64,000 nt of DNA from Enoplolaimus lenunculus (taxonomy: Eukaryota; Nematoda; Enoplea; Enoplida; Thoracostomopsidae): the NCBI GenBank assembly GCA_030248215.1, contig JASANG010000866.1, positions 1 through 64,000 on the forward strand, in the 5' to 3' direction. Position numbers and translations under genes: made by a program. The notes under the pieces are model-generated. The model did not search any database. It saw nothing but the letters and a program-made list of their open reading frames with translations, and was not told the origin of the DNA. Below are positions 13,401-24,654 of this stretch, in pieces (position 1 is the first letter of the stretch; each line of letters starts with the position of its first letter).

Positions 13401-13761
13401 GTGCCGGTTTATTATTTGCACCCACTACATGACCACCCAGTTGATTATGCAACTGCCCCCCAATTTTTTGCCCAAGTTGCTGCTGCTGTTGAAAATTTCG
13501 AACGCCTCCGTTAGCCGCATTTGGGGCTGCGTTTTCCGCTGTGTTAACGTTGTTAACTTGTCCCTGCACAGGAGCACCGTGTACCACATTTTCAGCGTTC
13601 TGAGAGCCAACCAAATTATTATTACTATTAAAGCTGTTTTTGCCCAGACGTGCTTGCTGATTCAACTGAGCTTGGCTATCGGCATTTCCCACAGCGCTAC
13701 GTGCACTAATATATATTAATAAAAAGACTATTTTCAAACCGATTGCAACTTTACGAATCAT
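10438..13761 (-). CDS. GLG1: GLG1/ESL-1-like Golgi Cys-rich glycoprotein, 5' half
   Basis: Homologue of Golgi apparatus protein 1 (ESL-1, MG-160), a type I Golgi membrane sialoglycoprotein of 16 cysteine-rich repeats that binds E-selectin and FGFs in vertebrates. Minus-strand exons are 13,761-12,935, 12,690-12,618, 12,318-11,988, 11,654-11,287 and 10,653-10,438. All have AG/GT borders and compatible phases, giving about 605 codons. The start at 13,761 has A at -3 and leads into a signal peptide (IVFLLIYISARSAVGNA); an in-frame ATG 11 codons upstream has a poor context and is separated from it by an acceptor-like TTTCAG. A Gln/Asn-rich linker follows, then GLG1 repeats: CASDIVKYCP, SDWRLIGPF, SDDFHLDR, RENLC, AGEGRVLKCL, SDYRIAPEIVLHC and LHCLMK all match the vertebrate protein as I recall it. 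The second half and the transmembrane anchor are missing: past the last donor come only the octamer element and the mirror arm. Confidence 0.9.
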
Positions 13762-13799
13762 GTTGACCGCAACTCTGAAATTAAGACGCCACATGCAGC

Positions 13800-14344
13800 T
13801 GACTATTTCTTTTTGAAAAAGTGTACCATTTAATTAAGTGTTGTCTATGCGCAGAACTACAAACAAGTCGATTCCGGTTAGCTTCAGGCGGAAGCAAAAG
13901 CGGACAAGGGTTTGTTAAACCAAAAACTCGAGTTAAACACTAAATCGTCAAACTTTAAATTATACTGACGTAAATGTAACTAACATATCTTCTATTACTA
14001 TTAAATTCTAGTCGCAATCAAGTCGTCGAAAAAGGAAACTTAGAAAAAAATTCCGCACGCCTACATTGAAAACTAAATCACCACGAGGTCACTAGCTTAG
14101 TATCTATGGTGCTATGCCACGTTGCACGAGTGGGAAATATACCCTGCTTGCATACAGCATACTACTGTGAGCACCTTAGAGCACTCTATATATGTAAAAT
14201 AACACACAATGCTTGACCTGTAACTATTACTACGCGAGTGTGCAGAGCAAAACACCACACAAAGTAGGAATTCCTTCTCTGACAGGTCCATGCATAGGGT
14301 TTTCCCTCCCCCTAAGTCTAAGAATCAAATTTAGCTCAAGGGAC
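13800..14344 (-). promoter_or_regulatory. Upstream region of GLG1
   Basis: About 550 bases between the GLG1 start and the TTAGGC-like block. TATATATA sits near 14,187-14,194. No transcription start can be fixed. Mirrored with little change at about 5,880-6,400, so the duplication includes this putative promoter region. Confidence 0.3.
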
Positions 14345-14745
14345 GTTTAAATCTAATCTATGTTTAAACCAAAGCCTAGCTTTAAAGCCGAAGACTAAGA
14401 CTATGCTATTTACGGTCTAATCTATGCTTTTAACCAAAGCCTAGCTTGCTCCAAAAGCCTAAGATGCAGCCTAACTCTGAACGTAAACCTAAAGCCCAAA
14501 CTTAACCTCAGCCTAATCATAAGCCTTAGCCTAAGCCTAATCATAAGCCTTAGCCTAAGCCTAAGCCTATGATTTTAAGCCTGTGGTTCATTTGAAAGAT
14601 TTAATCTATGTTTTACCAAAGCCTATTCTTAAAGCCTGTCAGCAAAAACCTAAGCCTATTCCTAAAGCCTAGCTTAAACTTAAGCTTGAAGCCTAAACCT
14701 AAGCCGTTGTCTAAGTCGAAGCCAAAGCCTAAGGCTAAAATATAT
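14345..14745. repeat. Degenerate TTAGGC-like block, right arm
   Basis: About 400 bases rich in CCTAAG and AAGCCTAA units, with the cleanest run at about 14,510-14,575. Imperfect throughout, with no matching inverted ends. Mirror of 5,455-5,770. Confidence 0.65.
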
Positions 14746-15941
14746 CTAAGCCAATTTATGCTGCAGAAAAATTCTGAGTGTTTTTGAAAACACAATTGAC
14801 CAGAGACGCTCCCGCAAATTTAAAAATTTAGGTTCTGAAAATGAAAAAAGAATTTCCAACCTCAAAATACTACTAAGACACTTATAATCACTAGCTGTGT
14901 TGAATTGAGAAACTTTTAAGCAGATTATACCACTAACTGCGAACTGCTGAAACACGTTGCAAAAGCATAAATATATGCATTTAAAATTAATTTTAACAAG
15001 CAGCCTCTAAAAGCGGCATCTGAGACGGGGTAGAACAAACATGTGATCGATTTCTTTAAAATATTCCATACTTTTGCTCGAAATCAATCGAGCTTTTAAC
15101 ATGGAAACAAACAACCACAAAATTTACAATTTGCAAAAGCAATTATAAACAATCGCAACCAATCAAGATTTTAGCTAACCAGACCATATACATCTAAAAG
15201 ACGCAGCTGTGACCTTTTAAACGCGAAAATGTGATCATTTGCCTAAACTGTGAAGGAGGCTTTTGGAACCTATAAATTTACGCCCAATTAGTTTTCGTTT
15301 TGCAATCACGATCAGAATTAACATGCAATTGTTTAGGTTTTACGGCATATACAATTTATGCTTTGATGGCGCTTGTTTAAAATTTGCTTCTTTAAACAAT
15401 CTAAATATTTGCCAATTTACTGGTAACAAAATTTTAAAAAGGTTGGTCAACTTAACCAAAATAACCATTAAATAGTTTTAAATTACAAATTTCCGCATTG
15501 GAACTGTTGTTCATTTCATAACCCGATGCATAAACTACTCTAAATAGAGACAGGCTCCAAGTTGTCTCAAAAACGTCGAAAGCGACCATAAAGCCACATG
15601 CTATGTATGATTTAAAGTTTTTTGAACAATCGATGCTCAAAACTTTCCCTTTTTTAATTTCTTTCACCTGCGAACGCCGGTAGGCTGATCAATTCCCCAT
15701 TTTTGCTGTATCCATCTTTATATCAGTTAATATATTTAAACACACACCACGCCGTGGCTTAGAAAATGGTCAGAGCAGATAGAAAATTCGTTGTTCTGAG
15801 TTTCAAGGCGAAACTCTAAACAACTTTGAAATCTTAAGATATCGGAAAAAACTTTTCATTGTAAGTTTGATGTTTGATTTTAACTTTGAAAAAATTTTAC
15901 TCGGCAGCCGATGGAGGAATGCATTCCCTCATCCTACCCTA
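14746..15941. other. Right-arm intergenic stretch, no gene seen
   Basis: AT-rich unique sequence mirrored at about 4,290-5,450. Small ORFs (for example 15,263-15,475) have no domain or splice support. I see nothing functional here. Confidence 0.5.
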
Positions 15942-16137
15942 GGCCAATGTTACTTTAAGGGGCGTAACAGTAAATTAAGCGTATTCCTAAGCCTAAGCCT
16001 AAGCATAAGTGTGCGTTGCAAAACTGAGTTCCTAAGCCTAAGCCTAAGCCTAAGCAAAAAATGTTATATAGAATCTAAACCTATTGTGTATATAGACCCA
16101 CCAGAAACCTTGACGCCCCTTAAAGTAACATGACCCA
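15942..16137 (+). mobile_element. Family A MITE with TTAGGC blocks
   Basis: Starts GGCCAATGTTACTTTAAGGG and ends with the inverse, ACATGACCC. Inside are AGTAAATTAAGCGTATTC, a CCTAAG block, a GTTGCAAAACTGAGTTC spacer, a second CCTAAG block, then AAAAAATGTTATATAGAATC. This order defines the family. Confidence 0.8.
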
Positions 16138-16433
16138 TCCCTGGATCCGACATTGCGTCGCCGTGACCATTTGTCGCCCATCATTATGTTTAAGCTGATG
16201 TGCTTTTAGGTTCTAACATAATGCTCAGAATTATGCTTTAGACGTAAGCCTAGGATACTGTCGGGCAAAAAATTGTTAAGTGACGTGTTGATGTTGACAC
16301 AGATTTTCTTGCTGCACACAGTATACGTCCAATTTAGTATTAGGGCCGTAAACGTCGATTAACCATATTATTAACTCTCAATCGTAAAAGGCTAAGCCTA
16401 AGCGTTAAAAAAACGGAATTCAAAGCCTAAGAC

Positions 16434-16690
16434 TACACTGTAAATTTCAATGAGTTGATTTTAACTCAGAATGAGTTGAATCGCTCAGTCTGAGTTAGGA
16501 TTATCAGAACTCAGAATTTTGAGTTGATTCAATTCATACTGACATAATTGATCAACTCACCCAAAGTCAACTCAACTCGGAGTAGGAATCAACTCAACTC
16601 AGAGTGAGTTAATGTTTACTGATACTAATTCAGAAATAACCAACTCGCGAGCTGAATTGATTTATCAACTCATTGGAATTTACAGTGTAT
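16434..16690. mobile_element. Family C palindromic MITE
   Basis: Ends are TACACTGTAAATTTCAATGA and its inverse. The interior alternates AACTCAGA and GAGTTGA motifs in both orientations. TA flanks both sides. Confidence 0.7.
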
Positions 16691-18353
16691 ACGCCAAAAC
16701 AAAAAAATACAATCTGAAATCTAAGCCTAAAGTACACTCTTCTACAGTCCCACCAACAAATGTGAAGCAACTACTGCGTCAATTGTTTGTCTGGAGTTGA
16801 TGTTTAATTTCGATGAAGATGATTGATATATACCAAAGGTAAACACTTGATGCTTTCAAAAATCTCTATAGATTCTGTGTTGCTAAGTATTGACTAATGA
16901 TCAACATAGTAACCAAGATTTGCCTGAAAGCAAAAGGTTTAGTATGCTCAAACCTAGAATCAAATACAAACTATGTTATTGTTGTTGAATGTTTTTTGTT
17001 CACGGCTCTGGACCAAGAGGGAAACACCTTATGATGGATACGAGTTGAATGAATTCCAATTGGCGCTAGCAAACGTGCATTTGTATTGTCACGTTTCTTT
17101 GGCCGCCGGCGGCCGGCCGGTCAGTGTAGAATAAGTGGTAATTGCACAACACTAAACTGTATATACAGAAACGTTTACAGAGGGCAATAGGGGAGTATAT
17201 ATGCGATGACAAAAGAATTCACTTTTAGGGGGTGTCAGAGTAATCTTGAAATCCCAAACAAAAGCTGTGAGGTTTAATATTTGGGATGGTGCGATTTTGG
17301 GACGGCAGAAAAGTATACATTGGCTGTAAAGTCCTTATTGTCGCTCGCTTGATGTGGTTGATATTATTTTTTAAATAAAGTTGCACGCTTTCTGAATGAT
17401 ATCACGGCTATGCATCACTGTATATTTTTTGTTTGACGATTTTTGTGCCATCATTTCAACTTGGTTCACTGAGAAAACAAAGATACAGTTAATATCGCCT
17501 TAAATAGTCGCAGCTTTCTGTTCTGCATAGGCGTAACCGCTAGGGAGAATAGATTCGTCCCTTTTAACTTTGTGGGCAAGGGGGTCCCACAGCTACGTGG
17601 AACCCCTCTTTTTGGGTTGAAATATAATTTAGCAACTTTAAACTTTGACTGTCCCAGCTAATTTATTTAAATTTGTTGAATATGGCATTTATACAGCTGA
17701 AAAGTTATACCTGCGGTATTACATGGCACCAATTTATAGCGGTAACATTACCATACGTCCTTGTAGACAGTTTTATTAAACACTGACCGCTCTGTCAGTG
17801 GCTTCACGGCTTTAAGCTCAATTAATGAACAAAACCATGGCAGTTTTCATTCGGTTTTAAATGGCGAAAGTTTGGTTGAGTTTATAATTCTGCCAAAAAT
17901 TGGTGATAACGTTTTATCGACAGAGCATACAATATGTACGCTTTTTGCATGGTTCAAAATGTACCAGCTCGCGTTGCGTTTTTAATTGACTCGTGCACTT
18001 TTACGGGGATACCGATCTATCGCGTTGAACTCATAACACGATTTAACTCCTATTCAACTACAGTTGACTATCTACAACTCAATGCAATATAAGTATACGC
18101 TCCACTTTAAAGCATGACTGCGGACCTTATGCTCCAAGCTAAACTTTGAGCGTTTTGTTATAAAAATTGTGTTACGAGTGATTAGAATTTTAATTTATTC
18201 TCTATGGAGATGTTGGCAAGCATTTCCAACTGCAAAAAATGAATTTCATTAGGTAAAGGTTAAATACAAAAACTGGTCAGTGACTTTAAGTATTTACCTA
18301 ACTTAAGTAAACTTTTAAAAGCGACAAATCGTTAAGTTATTGCTTAATAGCAC
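16691..18353. other. Right-arm intergenic stretch
   Basis: No gene recognised. GC-rich GGCCGCCGGCGGCCGGCC lies at 17,100-17,117, and a hairpin around GGGGTCCCAC/GTGGAACCCC at about 17,580-17,607. The stretch from about 17,890 to 18,180 loosely resembles a family E element. Confidence 0.45.
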
Positions 18354-18696
18354 CAAGAGTGGATGATCACTTTTTATAACACAGAGTGTGCAACTTGTTA
18401 CATTCTGTGTATTAAAGAATGTACCCGGCACGCGTTGCGTTTTTGGTCAACCCTCCAATGTTTAGGGGGTCTGTATTCAGTTTTATATAGTAGTAAGTGT
18501 GATTAAACAACATAGTTGACCCCCCTTAAATGAGGGGGTAGGTGTACTGAAGCATACTATGTTAATCTCTTGCTTACCCCCCCCCTGATTGAGAGGGGGC
18601 TCGAACAAAAATGCAACGCGTGCTGGTACATTCTTTAATACACAGAATGTACCCAGTTGCACACTCTTGTTATAAAGACTGATCATCCACTCTTGA
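18354..18696. mobile_element. Family E MITE with long inverted ends
   Basis: Both termini carry CAAGAGTGGATGATCA-type sequence extending about 85 bases inward (through ACATTCTGTGTATTAAAGAA and CACGCGTTGC). The middle has CCCCCTTAAATGAGGGGG, itself a hairpin. No coding capacity. A diverged second locus is at 53,308-53,619. Confidence 0.75.
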
Positions 18697-18797
18697 TAGC
18701 ACATACTTTACTACTAAAGGTGTACTTTAAGTTGGGTTTCAGAAATCCAGCCGTTGCGTGTATATCCTGGTCCCTAACAAAACTTCAAATCTAAGCC

Positions 18798-19036
18798 TAC
18801 ACTGTAAATTCCAATGAGTTGATTAATCATTTCAGCTAGCGAGTTGGTGATTTCTGTATTATATAATTATCTGCATACAATAACTCGCTCTGAGTTGAGC
18901 TGACTTTGGATGAGTTGATTAGTTAACTCAGAATGAATTGAATCAACTCAAAATTCTGAGTTCTGATAGTCCTAACTCAGACTGAGCGTTTCAACTCATT
19001 CTGAGTTAAAATTAACTGTCTGAAATTTACAGTGTA
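18798..19036. mobile_element. Family C palindromic MITE next to the receptor gene
   Basis: TACACTG/CAGTGTA ends with iterated TGAGTTGA and AACTCAGA motifs, about 240 bases. It ends about 140 bases upstream of the receptor start codon, so it lies in the likely promoter or 5' leader. Confidence 0.75.
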
Positions 19037-19179
19037 AATTTCCTATTTTTCGTTTTATTTCAGCTATAAAATAATATTTCTAGTATACTTTGTGCATTCT
19101 TACTCCTAATAAAGCTTCTTTAAAAGAAGTTGCGCTTTCTCTAAATATCTCTGCTTCTACACAACAACTAATCTGTCAC

Positions 19180-21756
19180 ATGGGCGAGACAACCGATGAA
19201 TTACCCCACAACGGCCCGAATTCTGACGGATCTTACGAAGTAGCCCCAGCGTCAGGAATGCCGTCCGTCGCCCGAATTGTATTTCAAGTCTTATTTGGTG
19301 TCACCGGAATATGGACTGTGCTGGTGTGCACGGCTATTGTAATCACAATGCATTACGGTGCACATAGACAGACCCGAAAATCAGCAAAACTGCTAGTGTC
19401 ACTTAGTTTGACTGGAGTCCTGGCCGGAAGTATTATGATCCCTTGGGAAATTTTTGGACCAATTCTACCTACGAGTCATTATAAAGCGAGGTAAGCACTA
19501 TGTTCTCTGAAATTAAGCGCATAGCAGTCGACTTCAGCTGGTCTTTTGTATAACGCTGCACAACCAGAATATGTCGTAGGAGAATCTGCTAGTCCGACTA
19601 ATTACTTCAATCTGCTATTTTCGTAAAGCAGTTTGGCCTTGGCTAAACTACTAATGAACTTAAAGACCATTTCAATTTGGATAGTATGGTCACTCACAAA
19701 TCACAAATTAACCAATCAGCGTTAGTTTTATATCACTGCTGTTTCGTGACGTCTCACAATCGCTATCTGGTCTAAGTTAATCTGCTATTTGCCAGGCCCG
19801 TAGCCAGCTCACCGAGCCCCCCCTGGGCCCCCTTTGGCTACGGGTCCACTATTTGCTCAGAATAGCAAATTGGCCTATAGGAAAATTGGCAATTGGCTTA
19901 AATAGCAGATTGGCCTCTACGACATAAGATGGCCATCAAGCCTTAATTAAAATAGCTCCATAACCAGTAAAACTTACATTCACAGAGCCTGGAAAGTAAC
20001 GATTGTTTAAAAATATATTCATTTTTATTTACAAATTTCAGTTATTGGTTATGCAAGCTATGCTCGTATATTACTGCAGTGGGTCTTGCGGCGAACGAGT
20101 TATCTGAATTTTTGGTCGTCCTTGATGAGTGCACTTCAATCATCCGTATTAAGCTTCCTGACGTTCCACCGAATCGAATTAGCTTTGCAATTTGTATTTT
20201 GTGGTCGTTTTCGCTTGTTTACAATTTTCACATATTTCTCACGCACGGCTATGATCCGTATTTGGTCAAAGGTAAAACAGCAAACCGTTTCTTGGCAAAA
20301 TTTTTGTTAATTTGTGATTAGTGTTCGTAAGCAGGTCTCGAAGAATACAATTTTGAAGTTTTTTCAGTTTTTCTAATATGGTGATAAAACTAATTTTTTC
20401 CATTTCTTTGGTTTATCACAAAACACTTTAAATACAACTGTTACAGAAAAAATCTGTGCAGAGATTGCGCAATGAAATCACAATTATATTAATGCTGGAA
20501 CTCCACACATGCGTATTTTGGGCGCCGCTCTAGCACAAGTAAACATTGTTTTAATAAAATATAACAAGATCATTCTACCAAAGAATTAGCACTTATAAAT
20601 TTACGTCTAATGGGTTGCGCTATACTTGACGTCCAGGGCCGTCCGTCGCCGTGCGTCACCCATACAACGCCGTCCGTCATCGTGTGTCACCCGTACGGCG
20701 CCGTCCCTCTCCGTGCGTCACCTTACGGCGCCTTACGGCACCGTCCGTCATTGTCCATACCATACGTTATCGTACGTGAAGTATTTGCGTACTTACGATG
20801 TCGCAATATGACAAACGGCGCCGGACGGTACCATGCGGGAGTGCAACCCTAATTCTAAAACTTTAAGCGTTGGATTAACGAATGCCTTCTTTGATATAGT
20901 ACATACTTTGTAAAAACGTGTGAAACCCCTGCAATTTTAAGAAGGTGATATACACATGTGTGCAACTACGGTTACTAGTTTATTTTTAGAAAATTTGTCA
21001 TAGCGCAATGGATTTTTATGGAGAATGTGTTGCTTTTTTACAATTTCAGCTGATCTTTGTGGTCCATTTATGGGTGCACTTGAAGTCCAAGCATTTTTCG
21101 TCATTGACACGCTGATTTTTTTCTTTATTCCGGTTATTGTTTGGTTTGTATTGCTGGCACGCGTCAAACAACACATTTTATACGAAATGACTCGTGATAA
21201 CGCCAAATATGCCGCAGCAGCGCACAGTTACGTTGTGCTTTGGTTCATGTGGGCGGCGTTTATTATCTGTCAACTCCCGTTAATTTGTCTTACATACTAC
21301 GAAGAGTTTAAAGCCCATCATGCAGGAGGACATAATTCCCACGGCGGAGGGCCTGAAATATTGTTTGCAATCGCTAAAATGTTATCATATTCGTTTAACT
21401 GGATCAGTCCGTGTGTTGCTGTATTTACACGCAGCGATATACGCCATGCGATGTGGAAAGGAATTCGTAGTTGTTGTTGTGGTCGCCATTTTTCACGCGA
21501 GAGGCAACCAATTCGGGGAGACAAAGGCCTGACGGTGGCCGGATCAAATGTTCGGTCGAAAGAGTCACAAGCGGTTGGAACATCGATGGAAAATGGACCA
21601 GACGTGGCGAAGGGCAAAGAATATAATGGCACTACACAGAGAAAGATTAGTGCAGCATCGCAGCATGCGAATGAAACAGCAACAACGTGGAGTACTGGAA
21701 TATATTTGGAAAGTCCAAGGTTTGATGATGACTCTTGGACTGATGGCGAAATGTAG
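19180..21756 (+). CDS. Atypical rhodopsin-like 7TM receptor, three exons
   Basis: Exons 19,180-19,490, 20,042-20,271 and 21,050-21,756 have GT/AG introns and phases that join exactly, giving 415 residues. Seven hydrophobic segments are visible: TM1 about 30-56, TM2 70-92, TM3 106-134 (starting WLCKLCSYI, with the usual Cys), TM4 150-170 (ILW), TM5 from 193 after the loop-2 Cys184, TM6 (SYVVLWFMWAAFIICQLPL) and TM7 (SYSFNWISPCVAVF). The tail has CCC, a likely palmitoylation site. Key residues are unusual: DRY reads D132-E-C, the TM2 Asp site is Thr/Gly, and NPxxY reads SPCVA. It is probably an orphan plasma-membrane receptor; no ligand can be assigned. The ATG at 19,180 is the first in frame; an unseen upstream exon is possible. 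Confidence 0.85.
19795..19847. mobile_element. Family J MITE remnant in receptor intron 1
   Basis: GGCCCGTAGCCA and TGGCTACGGGTCC face each other around a C-rich middle. Mirror of 364-419. Confidence 0.5.
20608..20852. mobile_element. Family G MITE in receptor intron 2
   Basis: Ends GGGTTGCGCTATACTTGACG and GAGTGCAACCCTAA are imperfect inverted repeats. The interior repeats CCGTCCGTC, GTGCGTCACC and TACGGCGCC. Related loci are at 49,027 and 52,930. It sits inside an intron of an open gene. Confidence 0.6.
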
Positions 21757-21813
21757 TTTTCGCATCTACGTTTATTAAGTAAAAATACATTCTTGTTTGG
21801 AAATTTTTGCAAA

Positions 21814-21819
21814 AATAAA
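21814..21819 (+). terminator. Likely poly(A) signal of the receptor gene
   Basis: AATAAA 58 bases after the receptor stop codon. It overlaps the left edge of a MITE remnant. Confidence 0.5.
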
Positions 21820-21955
21820 CCTTTTCGCACATAGAGTAGACTATGAGCAACTTTTGCCGTAGAATGTGTCCGCGGAATTATACACAATACGCAATGTTTT
21901 AATACCAAATACTGCGCGAAAACGCAGCCGTAAAATCTCCACAAGACGCGAGAAG
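21818..21955 (+). mobile_element. Remnant of piggyBac-like MITE (family H)
   Basis: CACATAGAGTAGACTATGAG and, further on, AAAATCTCCACAAGACG match the element at 54,200-54,467 in the same order. The outer TTAA and CCCTTT have decayed to AAACCTTTT, and the tRNA-like part is absent. Confidence 0.6.
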
Positions 21956-22146
21956 CTACAATCGAAATTCGGTGTCTAAATAACTTTGTGGATTTTAAGC
22001 TTTCAAACTAAGGACAGAAGTCTGATTGTTTAACATCTAATCAGAGACGGAATAACTTTCAAGGGAAACTTACAAAATTCCAAGAGCAACTATAACTTAA
22101 CTACAATTTAAAACACTATTCGTGTAGTGTGCAATTCTATCAAATT

Positions 22147-22560
22147 AAACACAATAATGCGTCGTCCACAATATTTTTAAAACAGGTGGTGGAATTTTAT
22201 ACCAACCTTAGACGACAACCCTCTACCGGTATGCCCTTAATTTAGCAACGACACTTGCCCTATAAAAATTTTAGGGCAACCGTCATTGGTTTTCGAAATT
22301 TAACATAAAATTTTTCATTTTAAAATTTGGTTAAATTTAAAAATAGCAGCTGTCTAAAGGTAGGTTAAAAATAAAATACACCAACGGTTGCTAAAATTTA
22401 AATAACCTACTATAGACGGCTGCCCTATCTCAGTTGTAGCGCTGTAGACGGCTGCCCTGTTTATATTGCAAAAGCAACTACGATTGCCGTTAGTTCAAAT
22501 TAACACCTTAGACAATTGCCATCAAATATTATTACGGCAACTGTCTATGCCTTTACAACA
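22147..22560 (+). repeat. Left subterminal zone with GACGGCTGCC motifs
   Basis: At least eight copies or variants of GACGGCTGCCC / GGCAACCGTC occur in mixed orientation, spaced tens of bases apart in AT-rich DNA. The partner zone is at 28,250-28,650. Confidence 0.6.
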
Positions 22561-23249
22561 AAATTTCCCCTAAAAGTTTTTATATATACATAGTATATAT
22601 TCCCCAAATTTTCAATTTTCAAATTTTTATATGCACGTGTGGTGTGCTTTCATACACTTAGGATTAAAAATTTGGTAGCCGAAGCAAAATGGGGACGCCG
22701 AGATTTGTTGGCCGGAAACAGAAACCGACAGAGACGCAGGCAGTTTGTTGGCGAAAACGAAATAGGGAAGCGGGGATTTGTTGGGTATAAAGAGGATATA
22801 AAACTTGCCAGTTTTTACGGAAATATCGTGATTCCCTGTGTGAAACTGTGATATGCAAAACCTTCCTCACATTTTAATATTTTTATATTTTTAAAGCCTA
22901 GGCTAACGCTCAAAGCACATTGGGTCTCTTTTTAGGCTTCGCGCCCCTTCCTGTCCATATATACTCATTTCTCTCCTTTTTCTATCCCTATCCAACTTTT
23001 TACATACGGCCACAGCAGATAGGCATATGAAAAACATATAGAATTTTTAAAAGGTTTCTTTTTAAAATATAAAAACACTGTTTTTTTTGCGTTTTATCTG
23101 CGGTAGGCCATTGAAAGGATTTGTGTTCTGTAGTTTTTTGCTATTTAAAACCAAAATGAAAGCGGATTCGAAGTTGGTGATATCTTTAAAAACAGTTGTG
23201 AAGTACAGACATTAAGGCAAAATACGTTCCACCTATTTGTCTATTAGGG
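22561..23249. other. AT-rich stretch, no gene seen
   Basis: A locally G-rich purine segment (22,664-22,800) contains GGATTTGTTGG-like units three times and gives a basic 70-codon ORF, but with no motif, splice site or homology I know. The rest is AT-rich and featureless. Confidence 0.4.
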
Positions 23250-23335
23250 TACAACCGGAGGTCTTCCTCAGGCTCCGTAAGAAAATCGGCCTCCGACTCC
23301 GGCTGAATTTTTGTCGGAGGATCCGGCAATTTCGG
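23250..23335 (-). repeat. Family I CCGGAG-rich repeat, reverse copy
   Basis: Reads GACTCCGGCTGAATTTTTGT then GATCCGGCAATTTCGG, the inverse of copies at 23,930, 27,400 and 29,315. About 90 bases of alternating TCCGG and AT-rich parts. Confidence 0.55.
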
Positions 23336-23929
23336 TATTTTTATATATTTGCACCCTGTTTTCTAAGCTGTGGAAACTAGAAACATTCAAAGTTGTGGCA
23401 GAATATTGTTGTGCAATCTCAGGGTTTGTCACAGCTCTTGTACACTATACCCTGCACATTTATGGTTTAGCATGCATCAGCATAAACGTTGTGCTACGCT
23501 TAAGCTTGAGCGCAAAGTGCAACCGCGAGTATAACTAGAGCCCTAGCCACTTCCAGAACGTGCGTAAAACATTCCAAACTTTTCTAAACACCTAACTCGA
23601 AGATAGGAATATAGTGATCAGGAAATTTCTGATGCGGGAGGCCGCACAACAGTTTAAAACCATTCGCAAACAAAACAAGCGAGGAGTTTTTAAATACAAA
23701 ATTCTAGTGATAAGCTAAAGCATATACAATCTTTATGCCGTCCTCAAAAATGAGACGGCTATGGGCTGAGTAATATTGATTTCGCGAAAGGCCCATGTGT
23801 AAAAGATCAGGAGCGGAACGTATATATTAGCCAATATCAACGATAGTTTTTTCTAATGGAAATTTTTCCCTGAAAATTGTTAAAAAAGTAAAACAAAACA
23901 AGTTTTAAACAGATAAATTTTGTAATATG
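23336..23929. other. Unassigned AT-rich stretch
   Basis: One 75-codon ORF (23,311-23,538) overlaps the family I repeat and has no recognisable domain. No splice-supported exon or structured repeat is seen in the rest. Confidence 0.4.
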
Positions 23930-24040
23930 CAAAATTTTACTACCGACATTGCCGGAACCTCTGGCAAAAATTCTACCGGAGCCGGAGCCGGCGGCCGATT
24001 TTCTGCCGGATCTTGAGCCGCAGGATTGGACATGAATTGT
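23930..24040 (+). repeat. Family I CCGGAG-rich repeat
   Basis: ATGCAAAATTTTACTACCGA is followed by CATTGCCGGAACC and GGAGCCGGAGCCGG. The same order is seen at 27,395 and in weaker form at 29,315. Confidence 0.65.
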
Positions 24041-24654
24041 GAGGCTGAACGAGCAAATTGTTTTTTAAATTTTTAATAGATACTATACAGATTCACAAGA
24101 ATCCAATCTACATGTAAAACAGATCCTGAACGAAATCTGCAGTCCTGAAAGCATAACTTCAGATTTTAAACCTAATTTTAAAATAAATGCAAAAATACTG
24201 AACTTGACCTAAAAATAAAAAGTTTTAGGTTTGGAAATTTAGTTTAGGATTCGTTCATGTATTAGGTATGAATAAAACAGAGTTTTCCCGTTTTATTGAA
24301 TTAAAACAACGTTTTTAAACAGAACCAAAAACAAAACGTTGCAAAAATACACGTACGAAGAACCAACATAACAACAAAACGCTGCAAAATACACATACGA
24401 GGAAACAACATAGTATCCTAAAAAGATAGACCCCGCAAACAATTAGGTATCCATATTCTCTCAAAATAAAGCATAGCACCATTGGCGCATTTGTTGGATT
24501 TAGTGATATATATACACTCATGATGTTAGTTCTGATCGGAATCTGAATCTCGTAGCTGTTGTGGTGTGCGTGTTTTATAAATCTTACAGCCGTTAGGTTA
24601 CGAATTTGTGTCTAGCGCCTAACAAATATATACGTAAAATTATATTTTTACTTA

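Larger units (their letters stand above)
10690..20211. repeat. Right arm of giant inverted repeat
   Basis: This is the mirror partner of 1-9,482. Its genes are open: GLG1 exons 1-4 on the minus strand and GPCR exons 1-2 on the plus strand all join in phase, whereas the left arm's copies are frameshifted. The inner edge falls in the GLG1 intron between exons 4 and 5. The outer edge visible here falls inside GPCR exon 2, only because the window starts there on the other side. The right arm therefore looks like the original sequence and the left like the copy. Confidence 0.93.

Noticed and set aside
21318-21944. 208-codon minus-strand ORF
   Set aside because: It is a shadow of the receptor's third exon, which has in-phase splice sites and TM segments.
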